A DNA stretch of 64,000 bases from contig JAUVYV010000004.1 of NCBI GenBank assembly GCA_030602885.1, positions 1 to 64,000 of the forward strand, read 5' to 3'. The DNA comes from Phycisphaerales bacterium. GTDB lineage: Bacteria; Planctomycetota; Phycisphaerae; Sedimentisphaerales; Anaerobacaceae. The number at the start of each line of letters is the position of its first letter. Position 1 is the stretch's first letter. Below are positions 52,982 through 62,893 of the stretch, in pieces. Made by a program: the position numbers and the translations under genes. The notes under the pieces are model-generated. The model did no database searches. It was not told the DNA's origin and worked only from the letters and a program-made list of their open reading frames with translations.

Positions 52982-55654
52982 ATGAAAAACGTATTAGCAG
53001 CAACAATCGTGGCAATTGTTGCCACACTGTGTGCCGGCCCGGCACAGGCGGTAGAAATCAACTGGCCGGAGCCCAACTGGCCGGAAATCTTCGAGCCAAA
53101 TCAGCTTCTGACGCTGAACCTGGAGATGGACCCTTGCGACTGGCAGGCCGTCATAAACAACCACCCAGCCGAGGATGGTTGTTTATATGAGGAGGTTGAA
53201 CTACCCGCCTGGTTCTGGATGGAAGGCGAGGAACACCTCCAAATCAGGGTAGCGGTTCGCAGAAAGAAAAGTATTGCATTCCCCGATGAGACCAATACCC
53301 AAAAAGTTGCCTTAAAAATCGACATCAATGAATACTATTGCGACCCGTGCTCAGAAGACTGCAGTCAGAACCCATTATATGACCCGAATGCAGCCCCTGA
53401 TTGGCATGGCCTGAAAAAGCTGAGCCTGGAAGCCAACAGCGATGCCATTGATGCGATAGTCGAGGGCGTGGCCTGTAACCTGCATCGGATAGCCTCTGCT
53501 ACGGAGGGATATGGCTGGCCCGTCTGGCACGCTAACTGGGCAAAAGTTTATGTCAACGGTGCCTACATAGGCTTGTATGTAAACAACGAACAATATGATA
53601 AGCAGTATCTGAAACATCGCGACTATTACGTCAGCCATGACAGCTGGCTGTATAAGTTCATGGACTGCTTTACCAGATTTGAGTTAAAAGTTGGAGACGA
53701 TACCTATCCAAAGAGTCCCGCATTGGATGCGCTATGTTACAGCCCCTTCGCTCATCCTGACGACCCTAACTTGATGCCGGCAGGCGGAATATGCCCGGTA
53801 CCGGACGATGCCAACGTGTTTGCCGATATGAATAAGTGGATTAATATGGAGCGAATGCTGAGTTCAGCGGCTATCGACGCCATCATAGCAAATTCGGACC
53901 CGCTTTTTTGGCAATCCAACAATACTTACTGGATGGACTGGAACCTTGATGACCCCTGTGAAACCAGAAAAAGGATGTATTTCCCCTGGGACGTGGATGC
54001 CAGCTTCAAGTCTTACGACACGACAATTTATTATGAGGGAAGCTCCTCGGCGTATGATGACCTTATTCTGACCAACCCAGTCTTCCGTTCCCAGTACAAC
54101 CAGATAACGAGAGACCTGCTCGACGGCCCGTTAACGTTCGCCGACATTAATGACTTTCTCGAGATGGTTGAGCCGGTGATTACCGATGCGGCGGAAGCCG
54201 ACCCTTGGTTGATGTGGCACATCAATAACAGGATAGGTGCAACGACCGCAGCAGAGGTCTTCGACTGGCTTCGCTCCTGGTTTGCGGCCAGAATCCCCAA
54301 TGTCCGGGATCAAGTTGCTTGGGATGAGCCCCAACTGCCTCCGGGGACGGTATTACTGAACGATGATTTCGGGGGTACGACCTGGGATGCCAATTGGACC
54401 CACACAGGTTGGGCGGCAGATACCAGCGTCTATGCTCATAGCTCACCTGCTGCCAAGGCACCGGCGCTAAGCGGCGGCGATTTTATCTGCAACGCATTAG
54501 ATACCAACGATGCTACTGCCATTCACATCGAGTTCTGGTGCAGGAAGGATAAAGACGCCGAAAATGATGACCTGCTGCTGTATTATTACAACAAGACCAC
54601 TGCCGGCTATGACTTTATCGCTGACCTTGATTCTCTCGGCGAGAACCAAGAGTGGCTGTTCTACACCGATACGATAACAGACAGCAACTATTTCACACCC
54701 AATTTCCGGATAAAGTTTGTCGGTACTCCCGAAAGCAAGGAAGAGGTGTGGGTTGATGAGGTTATGATTACAAAGGAAGCCCCGATGGCAATTTCCGGTT
54801 ATATTCGAGATTCCGGTCTGTCACCCATCACCGGCGTATCTGTCGATGCCGATAACGGCGGCGGCTCCGATATAACCGATTCAAACGGCTGCTACGAACT
54901 ATCGGTGCCGTTTGACTGGAGCGGCACGGTTACGCCGACAAAGGCAGGCTATACCTTCGAGCCGAACAGCAGGCCATACACCAACGTTACCGAAGACCAG
55001 GCAGAGCAGAATTACACGGCGACACTGCTAACATACACAATCTCCGGTACGGTTACCTGCGGTGGTTCAGGCCTTGCAGGGGTGGTAATGAACGGCCTGC
55101 CGAGCAGTCCGGCTACCGACGCCAACGGCTTTTACACGGACACCGTTGACTACGGCTGGAGCAATACGGTTACGCCGACAAAAGCGGGCTATACCTTTAC
55201 TCCTGCCAACAGGGTTTACAACAATGTAACTTCAGACCAGACAGCTCAGGATTACGCTGCAACACTGCTGACATACACCATTTCCGGTACGGTTACCTGC
55301 GGCGGTTCGGGCTTTGCAGGCGTAACAATGGCTGGTCTGCCGAGCAGCCCGGCTACCGACGCCAACGGCTTTTACACAGACACCGTTGATTACGGCTGGA
55401 GCGGCACGGTTATCCCGACAAAAGAAGATTACAACTTCAGCCCGTCTCAACGAATATATAGTGGCGTAACTTCTGACCAGCCAGCCCAGGACTATGTGGC
55501 CACGAGCATCTATGACCTTGATGCCAACGGCTCCATCGACTTGGCTGACCTTAAAGTGATGTGCGGTAATTGGCTGGGCAGCGGCCCGGGCGATTTCGAC
55601 AATGATGGGACGGTGGCCCTGGACGATTTTGCTGAATTTGGAGCTGCCTGGTAG
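52982..55654 (+). CDS. Secreted CotH-kinase-family protein with Ig-like repeats and dockerin-like C-terminus
   Basis: About 890 residues from ATG 52982, chosen for GGAGG nearby and the signal peptide (KNVLAATIVAIVATLCAGPAQA). Residues ~20-450 are a CotH-like domain: KVALKIDINEY, WAKVYVNGAYIGLYVNNEQYDKQYLK, DAIIANSDP and a RMYFPWDVDASF end. A lectin-like beta domain (~455-595) follows. Three ~80-residue Ig-like/carboxypeptidase-regulatory repeats (ISGTVTCGGSGLAGVVM...TPTKAGYTFTP) come next. The end is a dockerin-like pair (DLDANGSIDLADLKVMCGNWL ... DFDNDGTVALDDFAEFGAAW). CotH of spore coats is a protein kinase; for planctomycete homologues the activity is untested. Confidence 0.85.
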   Translation: MKNVLAATIVAIVATLCAGPAQAVEINWPEPNWPEIFEPNQLLTLNLEMDPCDWQAVINNHPAEDGCLYEEVELPAWFWMEGEEHLQIRVAVRRKKSIAFPDETNTQKVALKIDINEYYCDPCSEDCSQNPLYDPNAAPDWHGLKKLSLEANSDAIDAIVEGVACNLHRIASATEGYGWPVWHANWAKVYVNGAYIGLYVNNEQYDKQYLKHRDYYVSHDSWLYKFMDCFTRFELKVGDDTYPKSPALDALCYSPFAHPDDPNLMPAGGICPVPDDANVFADMNKWINMERMLSSAAIDAIIANSDPLFWQSNNTYWMDWNLDDPCETRKRMYFPWDVDASFKSYDTTIYYEGSSSAYDDLILTNPVFRSQYNQITRDLLDGPLTFADINDFLEMVEPVITDAAEADPWLMWHINNRIGATTAAEVFDWLRSWFAARIPNVRDQVAWDEPQLPPGTVLLNDDFGGTTWDANWTHTGWAADTSVYAHSSPAAKAPALSGGDFICNALDTNDATAIHIEFWCRKDKDAENDDLLLYYYNKTTAGYDFIADLDSLGENQEWLFYTDTITDSNYFTPNFRIKFVGTPESKEEVWVDEVMITKEAPMAISGYIRDSGLSPITGVSVDADNGGGSDITDSNGCYELSVPFDWSGTVTPTKAGYTFEPNSRPYTNVTEDQAEQNYTATLLTYTISGTVTCGGSGLAGVVMNGLPSSPATDANGFYTDTVDYGWSNTVTPTKAGYTFTPANRVYNNVTSDQTAQDYAATLLTYTISGTVTCGGSGFAGVTMAGLPSSPATDANGFYTDTVDYGWSGTVIPTKEDYNFSPSQRIYSGVTSDQPAQDYVATSIYDLDANGSIDLADLKVMCGNWLGSGPGDFDNDGTVALDDFAEFGAAW
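55027..55500 (+). repeat. Tandem 240-base repeat within the CotH gene
   Basis: The second and third Ig-like units (starting near 55031 and 55271) are alike at the DNA level, including stretches such as tccggtacggttacctgcgg and gctaccgacgccaacggctt, whereas the first unit (~54786) is diverged. This indicates a recent internal duplication. Confidence 0.8.
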
Positions 55655-55697
55655 CTCCGCTAAACGATACGAGAAGAAGTAAGTACCGAGCGAGGAT

Positions 55698-55740
55698 TAA
55701 ACGGCCTGTTGGGAGTTTCCCACAGGCCGTTTTTCTTTTA
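55698..55740 (+). terminator. Rho-independent terminator of the CotH gene
   Basis: A ~15-bp stem with one bulge (AAACGGCCTGTTGGGA ... TCCCACAGGCCGTTT, 55698-55733) followed by a T-rich run (tttctttta). Confidence 0.9.
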
Positions 55741-55850
55741 CAGTGAAACCCCCATTGGATATTTACGCCGCTTGCGATGGTTTCCCCAAAATTTTGGTTG
55801 AAAAATGCGAAGCTTTAAGGATACTGTGTTTATTAGACGGTTTACAGTCG

Positions 55851-55923
55851 GGGTGATTAGCTCAGTCGGTAGAGCAGCTGACTCTTAATCAGCCGGTCGC
55901 AGGTTCGAATCCTGCATCACCCA
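55851..55923 (+). tRNA. tRNA-Lys (anticodon CUU)
   Basis: A 73-base cloverleaf: acceptor GGGTGAT/ATCACCC with discriminator A, D-arm GCTCAGTCGGTAGAGC, anticodon stem GCTGA/TCAGC with loop CTCTTAA (anticodon CTT at 55884-55886), and T-arm GCAGGTTCGAATCCTGC. CCA is not encoded. It stands alone between the CotH gene and sppA. Confidence 0.97.
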
Positions 55924-56120
55924 TTCATTTCGTCGTGCGTATCGCGTATTTCGTCTGTGGAGAATTGCGGTAACCGGTCAGTTACGGGGGTTGGCTTTAG
56001 GGTTGTGGCACGGGCTTCCAGCCCGTGCCTGCACGGCCAGAATGGCCGTGCTACTTCCCGGATGGCCCCATCGGCGTCTAAGAGCGTTATGTGGGCGTGA
56101 ATCATCGGTGTTACGACTCA
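55924..56120. other. Short intergenic segment after tRNA-Lys with 'cttccagcccgtgcctg' phrases
   Basis: Gene-free. It contains 'gcacgggcttccagcccgtgc', which forms an imperfect hairpin (GCACGGGCT/AGCCCGTGC) at about 56009-56029. This looks like another member of the intergenic repeat population. Confidence 0.5.
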
Positions 56121-57176
56121 TCAGTTCATGGTCCAGAGGTACATCACCTGCGGTGTCGCCAGCTCGAATAGCGCGGTTCTATTAATCTTCAAGAAACTCT
56201 TGCCGTATGAGCCGAAAACGTCGGCGAGAGAGAATGGTTTGCGATACTCGACAACGTGCGGATTTTCAATGCCCGCCAGGGACGAGACGAGCTCTATTGC
56301 GCGGTCGAGGTAGCCGATGTGGTCGATGAGCTGCTCGTCACGTGCTTCGGCGGCGCCGAATATGCCGCCGTCAGCCAGCCGCCTCACATCCGCCGGCTCA
56401 AGCGGCTCTCTGCCGTCGGCGACAATCTCAACAAACCTTTCGTAGGCAGGGGTGATTACCTTATCTTCCAGATACTGCAATTGCTCTTCGGTAGGCGCCT
56501 GGAATGAGCTGGGCCAGTCCTTCTTCTCGCCGCCCTTAACGATCACCGGCTGAATGCCAAGCTTGTCTTCCAGCAGCTCTTCGAGGACCAGATATCCCAT
56601 AATCACACCAATCGAGCCGGTTATTGTTGTCGGCTCAGCTACGATCTGCTCGCACGCCACGGATGTGTAGTAACCGCCGGACGCGGCAACGCCCTGCATA
56701 AAAGCGACAACCGGCTCGGCCTGCTCGTGTCTGTACTGCAGTATCTCATTGTAGATCCGGTCACTGGCCGATATCGTGCCCCCCGGTGAATCAACTCGAA
56801 TAATCAGGCCCTTGACATTTTCGTCTTTCCTTGCTGCCTTAAGCTGCTTGTAAACATCTCGCGACTGCTCATCGTCTATTATGCCCTGCACCGAGACTAC
56901 GGCGATTTTGTTTGCCCTGGTCCCTTCCCTGACAACTTCTTCGATGAAGACATCCCGGGACCCTCCGGCGAAGATCAGGAACACGCCGAAGATGAGCAGG
57001 AACAACATGATGTTGCCTAAGAGCGACAGTCCCAAAATAATGCCGCTGAAAATTTTCCAGCCGATCCTGCGCTTGCGAGGTACGGCTGCGGGCATTATCG
57101 GCAACGCAGGCGGCGGCGGCTCGGGTATCGGTGTATTGGGTGGTCCTGAAAAGCTGTTATGCTGGTCGAAATCCAT
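56121..57176 (-). CDS. sppA: Signal peptide peptidase SppA (36-kDa type)
   Basis: A 351-residue membrane-anchored serine protease that clears cleaved signal peptides. A proline-rich cytosolic start (~1-35) precedes a membrane helix (~42-70). The peptidase core has IIRVDSPGGTISASD, the nucleophile Ser in GVAASGGYYTSVAC, TTITGSIGVIM, and the likely general-base Lys in VIVKGGEKKDWPS. The conserved end VRRLADGGIFGAAEARDEQLIDHIGYLDRAI is present. It diverges from dnaE across 137 bases. Homologues are also found in phage (S49 family), but the membrane anchor supports a cellular role. Confidence 0.93.
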   Translation of the reverse strand: MDFDQHNSFSGPPNTPIPEPPPPALPIMPAAVPRKRRIGWKIFSGIILGLSLLGNIMLFLLIFGVFLIFAGGSRDVFIEEVVREGTRANKIAVVSVQGIIDDEQSRDVYKQLKAARKDENVKGLIIRVDSPGGTISASDRIYNEILQYRHEQAEPVVAFMQGVAASGGYYTSVACEQIVAEPTTITGSIGVIMGYLVLEELLEDKLGIQPVIVKGGEKKDWPSSFQAPTEEQLQYLEDKVITPAYERFVEIVADGREPLEPADVRRLADGGIFGAAEARDEQLIDHIGYLDRAIELVSSLAGIENPHVVEYRKPFSLADVFGSYGKSFLKINRTALFELATPQVMYLWTMN

Positions 57177-57313
57177 TGCGAATCCCTTTCCCTGACAAAT
57201 ATGGCTGCGATTGAGTTTAGTATTGATTGTTCAGTTTCTTCGAATTACAATTATTGCCTGTCAACCATCGATAATCAATAACAAACTAACCCGTAGAGAA
57301 AAAGGATTTACCA

Positions 57314-60300
57314 GTGGCAAGCAGCAACGGATTCGTTCATCTGCACCTGCACAGCCAATATTCACTTCTCGACGGCGCAATCGCCTTTGGTCGGCTTTTC
57401 GAGAGATGCAAGAAGCTGAATATGGACACGGTGGCCGTTACCGACCACGGGAACATGTTTGGCGTAATCGAGTTCTACACGAAGGCCAAGGCCGCACATA
57501 CAAAGCCGATTATCGGTATGGAAGCGTACGTTGCTCCGAAAAGCAGGTTTGACAGGACAAAAAGCAGTATCAGCGACGCGGCATATCATTTGGTTCTTCT
57601 GGCAGAGAACAACACCGGCTATCAAAACCTGATTAAGCTGGCAAGTGCCGGTTTTACCGAGGGCTTTTACTATCGGCCGAGGATCGACAAGGAAATCTTA
57701 GCCGAGCTGAATGAGGGATTGATCGCAACCACTGCCTGTCTGAAAGGCGAGCTGGCGGTCCAAATCGCCGGCGGGGACGAAAAGGCGGCGGCCGCTGTAG
57801 CAGAAAGCTATCTGAAGATTTTCGGGCCGCAGCGGTTCTTCGTTGAAATCCAACATCACGAGCCGGATGAGCCGGCCGTGCGCGAAGGACTTATAGATAT
57901 TGCCAACAGGATGGGTATCGGTCTTGTGGCAACAAACGATGTCCATTTTTTAGAAGAAGAGGACCATGAGGCCCACAACTGTTTGTGTGCGATAAGCACA
58001 GGCAAGAAGGCGGACGACCCGACGAGGATGATTTACCCCAGAGACGTCTTCCTCAAAAGCGGCGAGCAAATGCGGCAGCTTTTCGCCGGAGAGGCACAGG
58101 CCTGCGACAATACGATTGCTATAGCCGAGCGGTGCAACGTGGAGCTTGATTTGAAGACACGCCATGCGCCGCGTTTCAGACCTGCCGACGGCTCAACACC
58201 GGAAAAATTTCTCACCAGACTCTGTTATGAAAAGGCCGAGAAAATCTACGGTCGAATCACCGACGAGGTAAAAGAGCGCCTCGACAGAGAGCTCAATGTC
58301 ATCGAGTCGAAGGGATTTGCCAGTTACTTTCTCATTGTCTGGGACTTCTGCAACTACGCTCACGAGCACGATATACCGGTCGGCGCCAGGGGCAGCGGTG
58401 TAGGCACTCTCGTCGGCTACTGCCTCGGGCTGTGCAACGTTGACCCCCTCAAATATGACCTGCTCTTCGAGCGGTTTATGGACCCGCACCGAAATGAGAT
58501 GCCCGATATCGATATCGACATCTGCCAGAGCAGCCGTGGTGAAATCATCGATTACGTCCGCCGGAAATACGGGCACGTCGCCCAGATAATAACCTTTGGA
58601 ACGATGAAGGCCCGGGCTGTTATCCGAGACATCTGCAGGGTTCTCGATGTGCCGCTGGCAGAGGCCGACCGATTAGCCAAGCTGGTCCCGGACTCTCTGG
58701 GAATGACGCTTGACGCAGCCCTGAAATCGGAACCGCAGTTGAAACAGGCGTACGACAAAAACCCGCAGACACGAAGGGTAATCGATATCAGCAAAAGGCT
58801 CGAAGGCCTTGCCCGCCACGCATCGGTTCATGCCGCCGGTATCGTCATTGCTGATGAGCCGCTCGCGAACTTCGTGCCTCTTTACAAGGCATCCGGCTCG
58901 GACGATATCATCACGCAGTTTGAAGGACCTATGGTCGAAAAGGTCGGGCTGCTGAAGATGGATTTTTTAGGCCTTAAGACACTGAGCGTGCTACAGCGGG
59001 CACGGCAGCTTGTTAAAGAAATCCACGGTCGGGACATAGACCTCGAAAAGCTCGATTTGACGGACCCGAAAGTCTTTGAGCTATTTACCGCAGGCAAGAC
59101 AAAGGGAATTTTTCAGTTCGAGTCGGGCGGGATGCAGGAACTTTTGATGAGGATGAAGCCCGACCGGATAGAGGATCTTATTGCGGCAAACGCTCTGTAT
59201 CGGCCTGGCCCGATGACACTAATCGGTGACTACATCGACCGCAAGCACGGTGCAAACTGGTCCCTGCCGCATCCAATAATGAAAGAAGTCCTCGAAGAGA
59301 CATACGGTATCATGGTGTATCAGGAGCAGGTGATGCGCATCTGCAACCGGCTTGGTGACATACCGCTGCGGGAGGCATACGCGCTAATCAAGGCAATCAG
59401 TAAGAAAAAAGCCAGGACAATCGCCAAGGAAAAGGAAAGGTTCGTTGCCGGCTGTGTTGACAAGGGGCTCAAAAAGCAGCAGGCACAACAGATATTCGAG
59501 CTTATCGAGCGCTTCGCCGGCTACGGCTTCAATAAGAGTCACTCAACCCGCTACGCCTTCATCGCTTACCAGACGGCGTATATGAAGACCCATTGGCCGG
59601 TCGAGTACATGGCGGCGCTGCTGACCTACGAAATGCAAAATACCGACAAGGTTGTCGATTACATCGCCGAATGCGCGGATATGGGAATAGAGGTTCTGGC
59701 GCCCGACATCAACGAAAGCGGCGTTGATTTCACACCTTTGTATAAGGAGGCCGGCAACGGTCAAAGCAAAAAGGGTGTAATACGTTTCGGCTTAGCTGCC
59801 GTCAAGGGCGTAGGCGAAAAGGCAGTCGAACAGATTATCGAAGCACACGAAAGGGTTGGCCAATTCCAGAGCTTGTTCCACTTCTGTGAGAATGTCGATA
59901 TGCGAGCCGCAAATAAACAGGTGGCCGAGGCCCTGATAAAATCAGGCGCGTTCGATCGTCTCGGCGGAAACCGCGCCCAGATGATGGCAGGGCTGGAGAT
60001 GGCAATGCAGATCGGCGCGAGCACCCAGGCAGACAAGCAAAACGGCCAGCTCAGCTTCTTCACCGGCGCCATCTCCGGTGACTATTCCCATGACCATGAC
60101 CGCCTGCCCGATGTTGGGCCCTGGCCCGAACCGCAGATGCTCATGTATGAAAAACAAGTCCTCGGCTTCTATGTCACCAGCAATCCCTTAAGTCACTGTG
60201 CCGAGACGATAAACCTGTATTCCACGGTCAATACGTCGCAGTTGAGCGATGCCGGCGAGAACAAACAGGTCGTTATCGGCGGAATGATTACAAGGATAAG

Positions 60301-60772
60301 ATATAATCTTACGAAGTCGGGCAAGAACGCCGGCTCGAAGATGGCTGTCTTTACGCTCGAAGACCTGCAGGGGCAGGTCGAGGTCGTTATGTTCCCGAGT
60401 ACGCTCAACCAGTTCAGTGCTCTTCTGGCCAACGACAAGGTCGTCTTCGTAAAGGGGCGGCTCGATTTCAGAAGAGAAAAGCCGAACATACTGGCTTCGG
60501 AGCTTATAGAGCTTGATGATGTGGCTGATAAATTAGCCGGCAAGGTCAGGATAAATCTGGACGCCAGGGACGTGACAAAGGAAAAGGTGGCCCAGATAAA
60601 GAGTATCTGCCTGCACCACAGAGGCAGAAGCCCGGTCTATGTTGCGGTGCGTACCGACAGAGGCAGGGTTTATGCCGCCGCCGACAAAAACCTGGCTGTC
60701 AACCCCGACCCGGATTTCTGCAGAAAAATCCGTCAGCTCGTCGGTGCGGAAAACCTGCAACTGACAAGATAG
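57314..60772 (+). CDS. dnaE: DNA polymerase III alpha subunit
   Basis: A 1152-residue replicative polymerase of DnaE type, starting at GTG 57314 with AAGGA upstream. It opens with a PHP domain (FVHLHLHSQYSLLDGAI; AVTDHGNMFGVIEFY). The palm has the catalytic acidic motif MPDIDIDICQ (usually DIDIDF) near residue 395 and ARGSGVGTLVGYCLGL. Fingers and helix-hairpin-helix segments follow (YRPGPM, EQVMRI, SKKKARTIAKEKERFVAGC; AVKGVGEKAVEQIIEAH). The C-terminal OB fold is VVIGGMITRIRYNLTKSGKNAG...VEVVMFPS. A small gene and tmk-holB follow, a replication-centred run. Confidence 0.97.
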   Translation: MASSNGFVHLHLHSQYSLLDGAIAFGRLFERCKKLNMDTVAVTDHGNMFGVIEFYTKAKAAHTKPIIGMEAYVAPKSRFDRTKSSISDAAYHLVLLAENNTGYQNLIKLASAGFTEGFYYRPRIDKEILAELNEGLIATTACLKGELAVQIAGGDEKAAAAVAESYLKIFGPQRFFVEIQHHEPDEPAVREGLIDIANRMGIGLVATNDVHFLEEEDHEAHNCLCAISTGKKADDPTRMIYPRDVFLKSGEQMRQLFAGEAQACDNTIAIAERCNVELDLKTRHAPRFRPADGSTPEKFLTRLCYEKAEKIYGRITDEVKERLDRELNVIESKGFASYFLIVWDFCNYAHEHDIPVGARGSGVGTLVGYCLGLCNVDPLKYDLLFERFMDPHRNEMPDIDIDICQSSRGEIIDYVRRKYGHVAQIITFGTMKARAVIRDICRVLDVPLAEADRLAKLVPDSLGMTLDAALKSEPQLKQAYDKNPQTRRVIDISKRLEGLARHASVHAAGIVIADEPLANFVPLYKASGSDDIITQFEGPMVEKVGLLKMDFLGLKTLSVLQRARQLVKEIHGRDIDLEKLDLTDPKVFELFTAGKTKGIFQFESGGMQELLMRMKPDRIEDLIAANALYRPGPMTLIGDYIDRKHGANWSLPHPIMKEVLEETYGIMVYQEQVMRICNRLGDIPLREAYALIKAISKKKARTIAKEKERFVAGCVDKGLKKQQAQQIFELIERFAGYGFNKSHSTRYAFIAYQTAYMKTHWPVEYMAALLTYEMQNTDKVVDYIAECADMGIEVLAPDINESGVDFTPLYKEAGNGQSKKGVIRFGLAAVKGVGEKAVEQIIEAHERVGQFQSLFHFCENVDMRAANKQVAEALIKSGAFDRLGGNRAQMMAGLEMAMQIGASTQADKQNGQLSFFTGAISGDYSHDHDRLPDVGPWPEPQMLMYEKQVLGFYVTSNPLSHCAETINLYSTVNTSQLSDAGENKQVVIGGMITRIRYNLTKSGKNAGSKMAVFTLEDLQGQVEVVMFPSTLNQFSALLANDKVVFVKGRLDFRREKPNILASELIELDDVADKLAGKVRINLDARDVTKEKVAQIKSICLHHRGRSPVYVAVRTDRGRVYAAADKNLAVNPDPDFCRKIRQLVGAENLQLTR

Positions 60773-60789
60773 AAATACGAGGTGTGAGA

Positions 60790-61044
60790 ATGGACTACAT
60801 TCCGGCAGATACGACACAGGATGCTTACCGCAAGCAAATCGAGATTCTTCGGGATATGTCGCCGGAAGATAGGGCAATGCTCGCTTCCGAGCTCACCGAC
60901 AGAGCACGTCAGGAACTGATCGCCGACATAATGAAGCAGCATCCTGAGTTCACAAGGCAACAAGTGATGAGAGAAGTCATCAGAAGGTGCTACGGCGAGG
61001 AACTTTACCGAGAAATCGCTGCCGCCAAAGGTTGGAAAGAATGA
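60790..61044 (+). CDS. Small helical protein between dnaE and tmk (Rv0078B-like)
   Basis: An 84-residue protein from ATG 60790 (CGAGG seven bases upstream); a GTG at 60784 is possible. The sequence SPEDRAMLASELTDRARQELIADIMKQHPEFTRQQVMREVIRRCYGEELYREIA has the SxEeR...ELs..ar.l...gir.rHPe.s..e......YG.eL pattern that I associate with the Rv0078B-related antitoxin-like family. The function in this position is unknown, and no toxin gene adjoins. Its TGA overlaps the tmk ATG by four bases, so the two are translationally coupled. Confidence 0.75.
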   Translation: MDYIPADTTQDAYRKQIEILRDMSPEDRAMLASELTDRARQELIADIMKQHPEFTRQQVMREVIRRCYGEELYREIAAAKGWKE

Positions 61045-61670
61045 ACTCGAAGAAATTTGCAGGCAAATTCATCGTACTTGATGGGCCGGATGGCTGTGGG
61101 AAAACCACGCAAGTAAAGCTGCTGGTCGAGTGGATCGGGAACCAGGGTGTCGATGCGGTGACTTTTCGCGAACCCGGTGCAACGGCAATCGGCGAAAAGA
61201 TAAGAGAAATCCTGCTCAATCCGGAGCATATCGCAATGAGCACCGCCGCCGAAGTCATGCTCTATATGGCGGCAAGGGTACAGCTTTGGGCCGAGAAGAT
61301 TAAACCGGCCTTGCAGCAGAACAAGTGCATCGTCCTCGACCGTTGGCTTTCGAGCACATGTGCCTATCAGGGGTATGCAGGCGGGTTCGGGATGGACAAC
61401 GTGATAAAGATTGCTTCCGATTGTCTGGAAGAAATCTGGCCGGACTTGACCGTGATACTCGATGTGGATTTGGAAACGGCAGCGAAGCGATTAGACCGCG
61501 ACCTGGACAGGATGGAACAAAAAGGCGACGGCTACCACAAACGTGTCCGCGAAGGATTTCTGAAACTTGTAAAAGACCGCGACGGTTTTGTCGTCACTGA
61601 TGCGAAAGGCGATGTGGAAACAGTGCACAACTGTATAGTCGAAATCATAGAGAAATACGAAGCAGAGTAG
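61041..61670 (+). CDS. tmk: Thymidylate kinase
   Basis: A 209-residue enzyme from ATG 61041; the open frame extends upstream but inside the preceding gene. It phosphorylates dTMP to dTDP. Motifs: Walker A VLDGPDGCGKTTQVKLL (~10-26), FREPGATAIGEKIREILL, CIVLDRWLSSTCAYQG (the DR[YW/H] motif, ~93) and DLDRMEQKGDGYHKRVREGF (lid). It is coupled upstream to the small helical gene and abuts holB downstream (ATG directly after the stop). Confidence 0.96.
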   Translation: MNSKKFAGKFIVLDGPDGCGKTTQVKLLVEWIGNQGVDAVTFREPGATAIGEKIREILLNPEHIAMSTAAEVMLYMAARVQLWAEKIKPALQQNKCIVLDRWLSSTCAYQGYAGGFGMDNVIKIASDCLEEIWPDLTVILDVDLETAAKRLDRDLDRMEQKGDGYHKRVREGFLKLVKDRDGFVVTDAKGDVETVHNCIVEIIEKYEAE

Positions 61671-62783
61671 ATGTCACTGAAGCAGATTTACTGTCAGGAT
61701 AGAGCTATCGGGGTTTTGCAGAGGGCTTTTGCCGCGGGCAGGGTGCCGCACGCATATATATTTGCAGGCCCTGTTGGCGTCGGCAAGTTCACGACAGCCC
61801 GCGAGTTCGCCAAGCTTTTACTCTGCAAAAATCCGACGAGCCAAACCGGTTTTGCGGACAGTTGCGGCATCTGCCGGTCCTGTCAACTGCTCGAAGCCGA
61901 TTCGCACCCCGACTTCCAGCACGTCTATAAAGAGCTGCTCGAATTCACCAAAGACGGGAAAGGCAAAAGTCCGCCTGTAGAATTTCCGATCGATGTGGTT
62001 CGTGAATTTGTGATCGAGAAGGTATCGGGCAAACCGGGGTTGTCGCAGAGGAAGGTCTTTGTCCTCAGCGAAGCCGAGAAGCTCAATAACTCATCGCAGA
62101 ACTGTCTGCTCAAGGTCCTGGAAGAGCCGCCTGCATACTGCTGCATCATCCTGCTCTGCACGCGACCGGACAAGCTCTTTGCGACAATCAAATCAAGGGC
62201 TCATGCCGTTCGCTTCGGGTTAATCGCAGAAGACAAAATAGCCGAAAAACTAAGCGAATCGGGTCTGGATAAAAAACAAGCCAGATATTTTGCCGGCCTT
62301 GCTCAGGGCCAGCTCGGTCTGGCCTGGCAGTGGGCCCAACTGGAACTGGCTGGTGCAAATCTCTATCAAATCAAGACAGAGCTGGTGGATTGCATTGCCG
62401 ACCCGAACTACTCAGATGCCCTCGATCTTGCCCAGCAGTTGCTCAGGGCAAGCAAGAGTATCGCTGCGGCGTGGGCCGAGCTTGCTGCCGAGGTCAGCAA
62501 GTCCGACCTGAACCGAAGAGCCGCAAAGAGCATAGTACAAATCATCATATCAGCCCTTCACGATGCAATGCTCGCCGGCGTCGAGCCGGCAAAACCGCCC
62601 GTCAATTTCGACCAGACCGAGCAGATAAGAATCCTGTCCCGCCGATTCGACCCGGACAGTGCAGCAGCAAAAATCGCCGACTGCTACAGAACAATGCGAT
62701 GGGTTGAGGCGGCGGTGAACGAAAAGCTTATTTTCGAGCAGCTATTGTTAAATCTGGCGGATTCTGATAGAATCAGGGTTTGA
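61671..62783 (+). CDS. holB: DNA polymerase III delta-prime subunit
   Basis: A 370-residue AAA+ clamp-loader subunit whose ATG follows the tmk stop directly. The P-loop region reads IFAGPVGVGKFTTAREFAKLL (~29-49), more intact than in E. coli delta-prime. The zinc module is CKN...CGICRSCQ. The Walker B region is FVLSEAEKLNNSSQNCLLKVLEEPP. The sensor SRC motif reads IKSRAHAVRFG, with Ala in place of Cys. The C-terminal ~160 residues form the helical collar. It works with DnaX and HolA to load the beta clamp. Confidence 0.94.
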   Translation: MSLKQIYCQDRAIGVLQRAFAAGRVPHAYIFAGPVGVGKFTTAREFAKLLLCKNPTSQTGFADSCGICRSCQLLEADSHPDFQHVYKELLEFTKDGKGKSPPVEFPIDVVREFVIEKVSGKPGLSQRKVFVLSEAEKLNNSSQNCLLKVLEEPPAYCCIILLCTRPDKLFATIKSRAHAVRFGLIAEDKIAEKLSESGLDKKQARYFAGLAQGQLGLAWQWAQLELAGANLYQIKTELVDCIADPNYSDALDLAQQLLRASKSIAAAWAELAAEVSKSDLNRRAAKSIVQIIISALHDAMLAGVEPAKPPVNFDQTEQIRILSRRFDPDSAAAKIADCYRTMRWVEAAVNEKLIFEQLLLNLADSDRIRV

Positions 62784-62893
62784 CCGAAAAATGCGGATTC
62801 GATGCCTGCAACGATTGCCGAGAAGAGAACCGGTGTAGCTATTTCGTATTGCAGGACTAATCAGTTGAGCACAGCAGCTATCAGGTACTTTGC

